From Rubrimonas sp036788415 (GTDB taxonomy: Bacteria > Pseudomonadota > Alphaproteobacteria > Rhodobacterales > Rhodobacteraceae), in contig NZ_DAIQNN010000004.1 of assembly GCF_036788415.1 (NCBI RefSeq), positions 32,308 through 96,307 on the forward strand: a DNA stretch of 64,000 bases. The letters run 5' to 3'. The position numbers and the translations under genes were made by a program. Positions 36,557 through 45,600 of this stretch are shown here, one piece after another. The notes below the pieces were generated by a model. It was given only the letters and a program-made list of their open reading frames with translations. It made no database searches and was not told where the DNA came from. Numbering within the stretch: position 1 is the stretch's first letter; every line of letters starts with the position of its first letter.

Positions 36557-37741
36557 ATGACCGAGATTTCCGCGCCGACCGAGGACAAGGGCTTCGGCCC
36601 CGCCGCCGAGGCGAAGGCGGCGCTCGCCGCTTTCACGAGCGACTTCAAAAGTTTCCAGAACCGTATCGAGGCCCGCATGAAGACCCAGGAAGACCGGCTG
36701 GCGGCGATGGACCGCAAATCCGCCGCGCGCCCCGCGCTCGCCATGTCGAGCGAGGCGCAGTGCCCGCACGCCAAGGCGCTCTCCAGCTATCTGCGCGCCG
36801 GCGACGAGAGCGCGCTGCGCGAGGTGGTCATCGAGCGCAAGGGGCTGACCACCGGCGTGGGCTCGGAAGGCGGCTTCCTCGCCGATCCGCAGACCAGCGG
36901 GCGCGTCGCGAGCCTGCTCAGCAATCGCGGCGCGTCGATCCGCTGCACGGCCAACGTCGTGCGCGTGGAGGCGGCGTCCTATGAGGCGCTGGTCGATCGC
37001 GGCGCATTCGGTGGGGACTGGGTGGCCGAGAGCGATACGGCGGGCGAGACCGTCGCGGGCGCGTTCGAGCGGATCACGATCCCGCTTCACGAACTCGCCG
37101 CCATGCCGAGGGCGTCACAGCGGCTGATCGAGGACTCGGCCTTCGACGTCGAGGGCTGGCTGATCGATTGCGTTGTCGAGAAATTCGCCGCCGCCGAGGC
37201 CGAGGCGTTCATCTCCGGCGATGGTTTGCACAAGCCCCGCGGAGTGCTCGACTATCCTATGGTCGCCCAGAGCGCCTGGGCGTGGGGGTCGATCGGCTAC
37301 GTCCCGACCGGCTCGGACGGCGGGCTCGACATCGCCGAACCCGCCGATGCGATCATCGACCTGATTTATGCGCTCGGCGCGCGCTACCGGGCGAACGCGG
37401 CCTTCGTGATGAACTCGCGCACCGCGGCGATGGTGCGCAAGATGAAGGACGCCGACGGGCGTTTCCTGTGGGCGGAGCGCACGCGGGTCGATCAGCCCGC
37501 GACGCTTATGGGCCATCAGGTCGTGATCTGCGAGCATATGCCCGAGCCGGTTCCGGGGGCGACGCCCATCGCCTTCGGCGACTTCAAGTCGGGCTACACC
37601 GTGGTCGAACGCCCGGATGTGCGGATCCTGCGCGACCCGTATTCGGCAAAGCCGCATGTGCAGTTCTACGTCTCCCAGCGGATCGGCGGGGCGGTGACGG
37701 ATTTCTCGGCGATCAAGCTGCTTCGCTTCTCGGCGACCTGA
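36557..37741 (+). CDS. GTA gene 5: major capsid protein (HK97 fold)
   Basis: A 394-residue HK97-type capsid protein. The first 90-100 residues are charged and helical (EAKAALAAFTSDFKSFQNRI) and correspond to the scaffold-like delta domain removed by the protease. The mature part begins near RKGLTTGVGSEGGFL. Other family stretches are SQRLIEDSAFDVEGW and FGDFKSGYTVVERPD. A strong GAGGAAGGA site precedes the ATG. A hairpin follows the gene (37754-37778). Confidence 0.95.
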   Translation: MTEISAPTEDKGFGPAAEAKAALAAFTSDFKSFQNRIEARMKTQEDRLAAMDRKSAARPALAMSSEAQCPHAKALSSYLRAGDESALREVVIERKGLTTGVGSEGGFLADPQTSGRVASLLSNRGASIRCTANVVRVEAASYEALVDRGAFGGDWVAESDTAGETVAGAFERITIPLHELAAMPRASQRLIEDSAFDVEGWLIDCVVEKFAAAEAEAFISGDGLHKPRGVLDYPMVAQSAWAWGSIGYVPTGSDGGLDIAEPADAIIDLIYALGARYRANAAFVMNSRTAAMVRKMKDADGRFLWAERTRVDQPATLMGHQVVICEHMPEPVPGATPIAFGDFKSGYTVVERPDVRILRDPYSAKPHVQFYVSQRIGGAVTDFSAIKLLRFSAT

Positions 37742-37753
37742 CGATGACGGAAG

Positions 37754-37778
37754 GGGCGGGTCGCGCGTCGGCCCGCCC
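37754..37778 (+). promoter_or_regulatory. Stem-loop between capsid and connector genes
   Basis: A perfect 7-bp G/C stem (GGGCGGG at 37754-37760 with CCCGCCC at 37772-37778) with an 11-nt loop lies 12 nt after the capsid stop in the only sizeable gap inside the GTA head genes. CCTGTTTTC follows about 8 nt later. It may stabilise capsid mRNA or cause partial termination. Confidence 0.35.
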
Positions 37779-37814
37779 GCGTCGCCCTGTTTTCTCGTCG
37801 AGCGGAGAGAGAGC

Positions 37815-38381
37815 ATGCTCACAGAACTGGAGCGGCCCGCGGTCGCCCCCGGCCATATCGGCGCGCTGGCCGAACGTCTGCGCCTGCCCTCCGGCTTCGC
37901 GGACGACGCGCAGACGGAGCCGTTGCTTGCACGCTGCCTTGAATTCGCGACGGCGCTGGTCGAGCGCCTGAGCGGGCGAGCGATGGCCCAGCGGCGCTTC
38001 CGCCTGTCGGTACGGCGCTGGAACGTCGCCGGGCGCTGCGAGATCCCGATCGCACCGGTGCGCCAGATCGAGGGTATCGGGCTGGTCGACGCGGCGGCGC
38101 TGCGAACCGATCTCGACGTGGAGAGCGTCCAGATCGACGGGCTGCGCTTTCCTGGCGTTTTGTCGGCGCGCGGCGGGGGCGGGCTTCCGCCGATCCCCAA
38201 GGGCGGACTCGCCGAGATCGACATGACCGCGGGGTTCGGGCCGGACTGGCGCGACGCGCCGGTCGATCTGCGCGAAGCGCTGCTGATGATCGCAGCGACC
38301 TCGTTCGAAGCGCCTGAGGCCGCGCAACCGCCGCTCGGGGCGCTGCGGCTCATCGAGCCCTATCGGAGGCTGCGGCTGTGA
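37815..38381 (+). CDS. GTA gene 6: head-tail connector (adaptor) protein
   Basis: A 188-residue protein of the phiE125 gp8 / HK97 gp6-like connector family. Its helical N-terminus runs through LARCLEFATALVERLSGRAM and it ends REALLMIAATSFEAPEAAQP...EPYRRLRL, as in GTA adaptor proteins. It binds under the portal ring. Its stop overlaps the GTG start of gene 7 by 4 nt. Confidence 0.9.
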   Translation: MLTELERPAVAPGHIGALAERLRLPSGFADDAQTEPLLARCLEFATALVERLSGRAMAQRRFRLSVRRWNVAGRCEIPIAPVRQIEGIGLVDAAALRTDLDVESVQIDGLRFPGVLSARGGGGLPPIPKGGLAEIDMTAGFGPDWRDAPVDLREALLMIAATSFEAPEAAQPPLGALRLIEPYRRLRL

Positions 38382-38701
38382 AGCGGCGGATGGCCCTTGA
38401 GGCGTTCGAAGACGCGCCGGACGGCGGCGGCGGGTCCGCGGGGTTCTGGCGCGCGCTCGGCTGGCACTGGGCGGAGCTGCGCGCGGTGTCGGCGCGCGAC
38501 GCGCGGGTCGGCGAAGTCCTGCGCGCGGAGGTCTCGCATCGGGTGACCGTGCGATGGCGACCGGACGGCGCGCCGTCGCGTCCGACGGCGAAACAGCGGT
38601 TTCGCGAGGGTGGACGGGTCTTCGACATCGTGGCGGTCGCGGAGGCGGACGACAAGGCCCGCGCGCTGACCTGCTGGGTGACAGAGGGAGTTGCGGGATG
38701 A
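38378..38701 (+). CDS. GTA gene 7: head closure (stopper) protein
   Basis: A 107-residue SPP1-like head-tail adaptor / head-closure protein. KRRMALEAFEDAPDGGGG, then GFWRALGWHWAELRAVSARDARVGEV and VSHRVTVRW, follow the family's plan. The start is GTG 38378, overlapping gene 6 by 4 nt. The end overlaps gene 8 by 4 nt. Confidence 0.9.
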   Translation: MKRRMALEAFEDAPDGGGGSAGFWRALGWHWAELRAVSARDARVGEVLRAEVSHRVTVRWRPDGAPSRPTAKQRFREGGRVFDIVAVAEADDKARALTCWVTEGVAG

Positions 38702-39120
38702 GTTGCGCCTACTCCTGGCCGCTGCAGCAGGCGCTTCATGGCGCGCTGTCGGCGCGGCCCGAACTTTCGGCGCTGGTCGGCGGCCGCATCCATGACGAGG
38801 CGCCGGCCGACGACGCGCTGATCGGCGATGACGCGGCGTGGGTGCTGCTCGGCGATGAACAGGTCAGCCCCTGGGCGACGGCGAGCGACGCCGGCGCCGC
38901 GCATATCGTGACGCTGTCGGTGATCTCGACGCATCGGGGCTTCGCCGTGGCCAAGCAGGTCGCAGGGGCGGTGTGCGAGGTCGCCCTCGGGCCGCTGAAG
39001 CTGAGCCGGGGTCGGGTGGTGAACGCCGGTTTTCTCGGGGCGAAGACCCGGCGTCTGGCGGCGGGGCCGGCGCGGCGGATCGATCTGCGCTTTCGCATCG
39101 TGATCGAAGATCAGGCCTGA
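38698..39120 (+). CDS. GTA gene 8: tail terminator (DUF3168)
   Basis: A 140-residue DUF3168 protein that caps the tail tube at the head side. AYSWPLQQALHGALSARPELSALVGGRIHDEAP is the typical start and RIDLRFRIVIED the typical end. I set ATG 38698 because it overlaps the gene 7 stop (ATGA) and matches the family start; the open frame extends further upstream as a shadow. Confidence 0.9.
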   Translation: MSCAYSWPLQQALHGALSARPELSALVGGRIHDEAPADDALIGDDAAWVLLGDEQVSPWATASDAGAAHIVTLSVISTHRGFAVAKQVAGAVCEVALGPLKLSRGRVVNAGFLGAKTRRLAAGPARRIDLRFRIVIEDQA

Positions 39121-39136
39121 ACGAAGGGGAACAGCC

Positions 39137-39550
39137 ATGGCGGCGCAGAAGGGCAAGGATCTGCTGGTGAAGCTAAGCGCCGACGGGGGCGCGAGCTTCG
39201 AGACGGTGGCGGGGCTGCGGGCGACGCGGATCGCGCTGAATGCCGCGAGCGTCGACGCGACGACTGCGGACAGCGCCGGTCGCTGGCGAGAACTGCTGGC
39301 GGGCGCCGGAGTGAAATCGGCCGCGGTCTCGGGGGCGGGGCTGTTCAAGGACGCGGCTTCCGACGCGGCGCTGCGGGCGGCGTTCTTCGACGCGGCGACG
39401 CCGATTCTCCAGCTGGCGATCCCGGATTTCGGGGTGATCGAAGGGCCGTTCCAGATCGCGGCTCTGGAGTATTTCGGCGCGCACGACGGCGAAGCGGCGT
39501 TCGAGATGAGCCTCGTCTCCGCCGGCGCGCTCCAGTTCACGGCGCTTTGA
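39137..39550 (+). CDS. GTA gene 9: major tail (tube) protein
   Basis: A 137-residue TP901-1-type tail tube protein. AAQKGKDLLVKLSADGGASF at the N-terminus, ATRIALNAASVDATTADSAGRWRELLAGAG and the ending EMSLVSAGALQFTAL are characteristic. Many copies stack to form the tail. A GGGGAAC site precedes the ATG. Confidence 0.93.
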   Translation: MAAQKGKDLLVKLSADGGASFETVAGLRATRIALNAASVDATTADSAGRWRELLAGAGVKSAAVSGAGLFKDAASDAALRAAFFDAATPILQLAIPDFGVIEGPFQIAALEYFGAHDGEAAFEMSLVSAGALQFTAL

Positions 39551-39552
39551 CC

Positions 39553-39867
39553 ATGGCCAATCCGCTGCACGGGGAAGTGGAGATCGTCGCGGATGGGCGG
39601 CGGCGGGTGCTGCGACTGAGCCTCGGGGCGCTGGCCGCGCTCGAGGCGGAGCTCAACTGCGAAGGGTTGGTCGAACTGGCCGGGCGCTTCGAGCGCGGCG
39701 GCGTGCGGGCGGACGACGTGATCGCCGTGCTGGCCGCGGGGTTTCGCGGCGCGGGCGACGAGGCGGCGGCGCTTGAAGTCGCCCAGATGCGGTTCGAGGG
39801 CGGCGCGCTCGGGGCGACGAAGGTCGCTGCGCGGCTTTTGTCGGCGGCTTTCACCGGCGAGGCGTGA
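39553..39867 (+). CDS. GTA gene 10: tail assembly chaperone-like protein (GTA family, PF11836 type)
   Basis: A 104-residue protein. NPLHGEVEIVADGRRRVLRLSLGALAALE and FERGGVRADDVIAVLAAGFRGAG match the small GTA family between tail tube and tape measure, which acts as a tail chaperone. ATG 39553 lies 2 nt after the gene 9 stop; a TTG at 39547 is less likely. It overlaps the next gene's ATG by 1 nt. Confidence 0.88.
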   Translation: MANPLHGEVEIVADGRRRVLRLSLGALAALEAELNCEGLVELAGRFERGGVRADDVIAVLAAGFRGAGDEAAALEVAQMRFEGGALGATKVAARLLSAAFTGEA

Positions 39868-40085
39868 TGGCGACGCGGGTGGATTGGCGGGCGCTTGCGG
39901 CGCTCGGGCTGGGACGGTTGCGTCTGGCGCCCGCGGTGTTCTGGGCGATGACGCCCTACGAACTCGACTGCGCGGCGCAGGGCGCGTTCGGCGCGGCGCA
40001 GGCGCCGCTAGGGCGGTCCGATCTCAACCAGCTTATGGCGTTGCACCCCGATTGCAAAAAGGAGAACGTCTGTGGAGACGGATGA
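39867..40085 (+). CDS. GTA gene 10.1: second tail assembly chaperone (TIGR02216 type)
   Basis: A 72-residue protein. VDWRALAALGLGRLRLAPAVFWAMTPYEL is the hallmark of the small phage protein family TIGR02216, found just before the tape-measure gene. It probably pairs with the gene 10 product as the two-part tail chaperone. The ATG at 39867 overlaps the gene 10 stop; the preceding GTG at 39864 would add one residue. It overlaps the tape-measure start by 14 nt. Confidence 0.88.
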   Translation: MATRVDWRALAALGLGRLRLAPAVFWAMTPYELDCAAQGAFGAAQAPLGRSDLNQLMALHPDCKKENVCGDG

Positions 40086-40692
40086 GACCGGCGCCGGATG
40101 GGGCGGCGATACGGGCGAAGGTCTGCGCGCGGCGGCCGCGGAACTGGCGGGGCTCGACCGCGCGGCGCGGGAGCTGTCGCAGAGCGTCGGGACTGGTCTG
40201 CGGGGCGCGCTGGAGCAGGCGGCGCTCGGCGGGCGCAGATTCTCGGACAGCCTGCGGGCGGTCGCGTCGGAACTGGCCCGCACGGCGCTGCGGGGGGCGC
40301 TGACCCCGGTGCAGAACGCGGTCGGCGCTGGCGTCGAGGGGCTGATGCGGCAGGGCGCGGCGGCGCTGGTCGGCGCGGCGGGGTTTCGCGACGGCGCGGC
40401 GTTCTCGGCGGGGCGGGTGCGCGCCTTCGCGCAGGGCGGCGTCGTGCAGGGGCCGCATGTCTTCGCGATGCCGGGCGGGCTCGGGATGATGGGCGAGGCG
40501 GGTCCCGAGGCGATCCTGCCGCTCGCGCGCGGGGCCGACGGACGGCTCGGCGTGCGGGGCGGCGGCGGGGGCGGATCGGTTCAGGTGACGATCAACATCG
40601 CGACGCCCGACGTGGCGGGGTTCGAGCGCTCGCGCGCGCAGATCTCGGCGTCGGTCGCGCGGGCGGTGGATGCGGCGCGCAGGCGGATGTGA
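40072..40692 (+). CDS. GTA gene 11: short tape measure protein
   Basis: A 206-residue tape measure. The N-terminal half is helical (LRAAAAELAGLDRAARELSQ, LRAVASELARTALRGALTPV). The C-terminal half carries the phage-tail segment FAQGGVVQGPHVFAMPGG and MGEAGPEAILPLARGADG. Its small size fits the short GTA tail. The start is GTG 40072, supported by AAGGAG at about 8 nt. Confidence 0.92.
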   Translation: METDETGAGWGGDTGEGLRAAAAELAGLDRAARELSQSVGTGLRGALEQAALGGRRFSDSLRAVASELARTALRGALTPVQNAVGAGVEGLMRQGAAALVGAAGFRDGAAFSAGRVRAFAQGGVVQGPHVFAMPGGLGMMGEAGPEAILPLARGADGRLGVRGGGGGGSVQVTINIATPDVAGFERSRAQISASVARAVDAARRRM

Positions 40693-40693
40693 C

Positions 40694-41332
40694 ATGGCGG
40701 AGAATTTCCACGAAGTCCGGTTTCCGGCGTCGTTGTCCTTCGGGTCGACCGGCGGTCCGGAACGGCTGACCGAGATCGTGACGCTGGCGAGCGGCCATGA
40801 GGAGCGGAATGCGCGCTGGGCGCATGGGCGGCGGCGTTACGATGCCGGGCTGGGGTTGCGCAGTCTCGACGACGTGCATGCGACGATCGCCTTCTTCGAG
40901 GCGCGGATGGGACGGCTCTACGGTTTTCGCTGGCGCGACTGGAGCGACTCGAAATCCTGCGCGCCCTCTGGCCAGCCGACGCCGCTCGATTGCGGGATCG
41001 GGGTTGGCGACGGCGCGCGGGTCGCGTTCCAGCTGTGCAAGACCTATGCGTCGGGGCCCGCCGTCTATGAGAGGCCCATCGCGAAGCCGGTCGCAGGAAC
41101 CGTCCGCATCGCAGTCGCCGGGGTGGAGTTGGCCGATGGGTCCGAGTTCGCCCTAGACCCGACGACCGGGCAGGTGACGCTCGCCTCGGCGCCGGGTCCC
41201 GGCGAGACCGTGACGGCGGGGTTCGAATTCGACGTGCCGGTGCGGTTCGACACGGACCGCATCGCCGTCAATCTGGCGGCTTTCGAGGCGGGCGAAATTC
41301 CCTCGATTCCCATCGTGGAGGTGCGGGTCTGA
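40694..41332 (+). CDS. GTA gene 12: distal tail protein (DUF2460/TIGR02217)
   Basis: A 212-residue protein. FHEVRFPASLSFGSTGGPE, then RLYGFRWRDWSDSKSC and AFEAGEIPSIPIVEVRV, match the DUF2460 family, the distal tail ring joining tube and baseplate in the Rhodobacter GTA. ATG 40694 is 1 nt after the gene 11 stop. The stop overlaps the gene 13 ATG by one base. Confidence 0.94.
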   Translation: MAENFHEVRFPASLSFGSTGGPERLTEIVTLASGHEERNARWAHGRRRYDAGLGLRSLDDVHATIAFFEARMGRLYGFRWRDWSDSKSCAPSGQPTPLDCGIGVGDGARVAFQLCKTYASGPAVYERPIAKPVAGTVRIAVAGVELADGSEFALDPTTGQVTLASAPGPGETVTAGFEFDVPVRFDTDRIAVNLAAFEAGEIPSIPIVEVRV

Positions 41333-42219
41333 TGCGCGCGATCGACGAGGCGCTGCAGGCCCGGCTCGACAGCGGGGCGACCACGCTGTGCGATTGCTGG
41401 CGCATTCTCCGGGCGGACGGCGCGGCGTTCGGCTTCACCGACCATGACGAGGCGGTGACGTTCGACGGGCTCGTCCATGCGCCGGGCGGGTTCCGCGCCA
41501 GCGCGCAGGAGACGGCGACGGGGCTGTCGGTGGACAATCTGCGGGTGCATGGCGCGCTGAGTTCGGAGGCGATCTCCGAGGCCGAGATCGCGGCGGGGCG
41601 CTATGACGGGGCCATCGTCGAGCGCTGGCTGGTCGACTGGCGCGCGCCGGAACTAAGAGCGCTGCTGTTCAAGGGGCGGATCGGCGAGGTCGCGCGGGCG
41701 GGCGCGGCGTTCTCGGCGGAAGTCGAGGGGCTTGGCGCGGCGCTGAACGCGCCGATCGGGCGGGTCTATCAGCCCCTGTGCGACGCCGATTTCGGCGATG
41801 CGCGCTGCGGGGTCGATGTGGCGGCGCGCGGACTGCTGGGCGCGGGCGTCGTCTCGGCGGTCGGGAGCGACGGCGGCTTCTTCGTCTCGGGACTCGAGGG
41901 GCGTCCGGCTCGGTTCTTCGAGCGGGGCCTCCTGCTTTGGACGAGCGGCGCGAACGCCAGGTCTCGCGGCTTGGTCGCCGCGCATGAGGTCGAAGAGACG
42001 GGCGCGCGTTTGGCGCTGCGGAGCGGCTTCGGAGCGCCTGTCGCGGTCGGCGACGCGTTCACGGTCGCGGCCGGCTGCGACAAGCGCATGGAGACCTGTC
42101 GCGACCGCTTCGCCAACCTGCTCAACTTCCGAGGATTTCCGCATTTGCCCGGCGAGGACTGGCTGCTGGCCGGGGCGGGCGGTTCGGCGGGCGACGATGG
42201 CGGGTCGATGAATGGCTGA
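41332..42219 (+). CDS. GTA gene 13: baseplate hub protein (DUF2163/TIGR02218)
   Basis: A 295-residue protein. TTLCDCWRILRADGAAFGFTDHDEAV and VYQPLCDADFGDARCGVD are DUF2163 signatures. The C-terminal FTVAAGCDKRMETCRDRFAN shows the conserved cysteines that bind an iron-sulfur cluster in the Rhodobacter capsulatus GTA hub. It starts within TGATG at the end of gene 12 and overlaps gene 14 by 8 nt. Confidence 0.94.
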   Translation: MRAIDEALQARLDSGATTLCDCWRILRADGAAFGFTDHDEAVTFDGLVHAPGGFRASAQETATGLSVDNLRVHGALSSEAISEAEIAAGRYDGAIVERWLVDWRAPELRALLFKGRIGEVARAGAAFSAEVEGLGAALNAPIGRVYQPLCDADFGDARCGVDVAARGLLGAGVVSAVGSDGGFFVSGLEGRPARFFERGLLLWTSGANARSRGLVAAHEVEETGARLALRSGFGAPVAVGDAFTVAAGCDKRMETCRDRFANLLNFRGFPHLPGEDWLLAGAGGSAGDDGGSMNG

Positions 42220-42667
42220 GGGCGCGGCCTTTCGCGCGCAGGCGTTGGCGGAGGCCCGGAGCTGGATCGGGACGCCGTTTCATCACGGGGCGAGCGCGCG
42301 AGGCGCAGGGGCGGATTGCCTCGGCCTGATCCGCGGGGTCTGGCGGGCGCTGTTCGGCGCGGAAGCGGAGATCCCGCAGCCCTACGCGCCTGGTTTCGCC
42401 GACAGCGATCCGTCGGGGCGGTTGCGCGAGGGGCTGGCGCGGCATCTCGACGAGATCGCGATCGCGCAGGCCGCGCCGGGCGACGTGCTGCTGCTGCGAC
42501 TGCGGCTCGGCGGACCGGCGCAACATGTGGGCGTTCTCGGCGCGCGGGGCGTTGGCGAGGGGACGCTGATCCACGCCTTTTGCGGGCGCGGGGTGACCGA
42601 GTCGCCGCTCGGCCGGCCCTGGCGCGCGCGCATCGACGCGGCGTTCCGGTTTCCTGAGAGAGTGTGA
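42212..42667 (+). CDS. GTA gene 14: NlpC/P60 cell-wall peptidase (TIGR02219)
   Basis: A 151-residue tail peptidase that probably opens recipient peptidoglycan. The catalytic Cys is in GAGADCLGLIRGVWRAL near residue 34 and the His in GPAQHVGVLG near 107. EARSWIGTPFHHGASARG is the family start. It is encoded between hub and megatron, as in other GTAs. Confidence 0.94.
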   Translation: MAEGAAFRAQALAEARSWIGTPFHHGASARGAGADCLGLIRGVWRALFGAEAEIPQPYAPGFADSDPSGRLREGLARHLDEIAIAQAAPGDVLLLRLRLGGPAQHVGVLGARGVGEGTLIHAFCGRGVTESPLGRPWRARIDAAFRFPERV

Positions 42668-42671
42668 GCAC

Positions 42672-45600
42672 ATGGCGACGCTTCTTCTGTCGGCGGCGGG
42701 GGCCGCGCTCGGCGGCGCCGCTGGTGGCGCGCTCGGCGGCGGGGTCGCAGCGCTTGGCTCGGCGGCGCTCGGGCGCGCGGTGGGGGCTGTCGCGGGCGCG
42801 GCGATCGACCAGCAGCTGCTCGGCGCAGGCGGGCGGGCTGTGGCGACGCCCTCGCTCGACTCGCTGCGCGTGCAAGGGGTGCGGGAGGGCGCGCCCATCG
42901 GCATGGCGTTCGGGCGGACGCGGATTGCGGGCGCAGTGATCTGGGCGAGCAGGTTCCGAACGATCGACAGTTCGCGGCGCTTCGGGGGCAAGGGCTCGGG
43001 CGCGCGGGTCAGCCAGCGCAGCATAACCCTGGGGCTCGCCATCGGGTTGTGCGAAGGCCCGATCGAGCGGATCGGGCGGGTTTGGGCGGACGGCCGGCTG
43101 CTGAATGTCCGGGATGTCGCGATGCGTCTGCATCGGGGCGAGGAGGATCAGCTCCCCGATCCGCTGATCGCCGCGGTCGAGGGGGCGGAGGCCGCGCCTG
43201 CCTATCGGGGCCTCGCTTACCTGGTGTTCGAGGAGTTCGATCTCGCACCCTATGGCGAGCGGGTTCCGCAATTCTCGGTCGAGGTGTTCCGCCTGCCAAG
43301 TGTCGAGCGCGGGAAGGGGAGGGCCTTTCCTCCGGCGGTTCGCGATCTGGTCGAGGCGGTGGCGCTGTCGCCGGGTTCGGGCGAGGCGGTTCTCGCGACC
43401 GAAATCGTGCGGCGGCGGCTCGATCCGGGGGTGTCGAAGGCGGAAAACGTCAACTCGGTCGACGGACGGCCCGATCTGCTGGTCGCGCTCGACCAGCTGG
43501 AGGAGGCGGCGCCGGCGTGCCGGTCGGTCTCGCTGGTGGTGAGCTGGTTCGGCGACGATCTGCGCTGCGGGCGGTGTTCGATCTCGCCTGCGGTGGAGGA
43601 GCGCGAGAAGCGCACCGAGCCGCGCGACTGGCGGGTCGGTGGGATCGGGCGGGCGGAGGCGCGGCTGGTCGGGCGCGACGGGGCGGGGCGGCCGGTGTTC
43701 GGCGGAACGCCGTCGGATGCGAGCGTGGCGCAGGCGCTGAACGAGTTGAGGCGGCGCGGGCTGAAGGCGATGTTCTATCCCTTCATTCTGATGGATGTCA
43801 CTCCAGGCTCCGGGCTGCCCGATCCATATGGCGCGGCGGAACAGCCGGCATATCCGTGGCGCGGGCGCATCACCTTGGAGCTCGCGCCGGGGCGGCCGGG
43901 CTCCAGCGATCAGACGGCAGCGGCGGAAGCGGAGGTTGCGGCGTTTTTCGGAGCGGCGCAGGTGGGGGATTTCGTCGCCGATGGCGATGCGCTGCGTTAT
44001 GTGGGGCCGCCGGAGTGGTCGCTGCGGCGGTTCGTGCTGCACTACGCGCATCTGTGCGCGCTGACGGGCGGGGTCGACGCCTTCTGCATCGGTTCGGAAC
44101 TGCGCGGGCTGACGACGATCCGCTCGGCGCGGGCGCGCTATCCGGCGGTCGAGGCGCTGCGCGCGCTTGCTCGGGACGTGCGGACGATCCTGGGACCGGA
44201 TGTGCGTCTGACCTATGCGGCGGACTGGTCGGAGTATTTCGGCCATCATCCGCAGGACGGGTCGGGCGACGCGATCTTTCACCTCGATCCGCTCTGGGCC
44301 GATCCGGCGATCGACGCTGTCGGCGTCGACAACTACATGCCGTTGACGGATTGGCGGGACGGCCCGGCGCATCTCGACGCGCAGGAGGCTCGGTCGATCT
44401 ATGAGCTGGACTATCTGCGGAGCCGGATCGAGGGCGGCGAGGGGTTCGACTGGCACTATGCCTCCGAGGCCGATCGCGCCGCGCAGGTGCGCAGCCCCAT
44501 CCTCGACGGCGCGTATGGCGAGGACTGGATTTTCCGATTCAAGGACATCCGGTCATGGTGGAGCCAGCCCCATCACGACCGCATCGGCGGGGTGCGCGAC
44601 AGCGCGCCCACGGCGTGGGCGCCCGGGAGCAAGCCGATCTGGTTCACGGAGATCGGCTGCGCTTCGGTCGACAAGGGCGCCAATCAGCCGAACCTGTTCG
44701 TCGATCCGAAATCCTCGGAAAGCCGCCTGCCGGCCTTCTCGACCGGCGCGCGCGACGATCACATGCAGGCGCGTTTCCTCCAGGCGGTGTTGGGATATTG
44801 GCGCGATGCCGCGAACAATCCCGAAGCGGCTCTCTATGATGGCCGCATGGTGGAGACTGCGGCGACCCATGTCTGGACTTGGGACGCGCGGCCCTGGCCG
44901 GATTTTCCTGAGCGCCTCGACGTGTGGAGCGACGGGGCCAACCACGCGCTCGGGCATTGGGCGACCGGGCGACTCGGGGCCGCCGATCTCGCCGAGGTCG
45001 TCGCGGAAATCTGCGCGGCGGCGGGGGTCGTCGATATCGACGTGGCGGAGCTCCAGGGAGCGGTGACCGGTTACGCGTTTCCCGCCGGCGCGACGGCGAG
45101 GCAGGCGCTGCAACCTCTAATGACTGCGTTCGGCTTCGACGCGATCGAAAGCGGCGGGCGGGTGCGCTTCACGATGCGGCCAGCTACGTCGGCGACGCGG
45201 ATCGAGGCGGCGGACTGCGTCGCGCCGGAAGGGCGGGGCGGGGGCGAGGGATCAGTCCGACTCACTCGGAGCGCGGCGCTCGACGCGCCGGCGGCGGTGC
45301 GGCTCTCCTATCCGGATGCGGCGGCGCAATACGAACTGGCCACAGTCGAGGCGCGCAATCCGACCTGCGGGGCCGGGCGGGTCGAGGCTGTTGACACGGC
45401 TGTGGTGCTCGACGGCGGGCGGGCCCGGGCGCTGGCTGAGCGGTGGCTGGACGCGGCGTCGGCGGCGCGCGAGCGGCTCGACTGCGCGTTGCCGCCGTCG
45501 GCGCTTCGGCTCGAGCCGGGCGATGCGGTGCGCTTCGGCGATGCGGTCTATCGGATCGACGAGGCGTCGGAGCGCGGCGGGCGCGACGTGGTCGCCACGC

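Noticed and set aside
41769..44456. An 895-codon minus-strand open frame opposite GTA genes 13-15
   Set aside because: Composition is Arg/Pro/Ala-rich without domain motifs, and the plus strand carries well-recognised tail genes.
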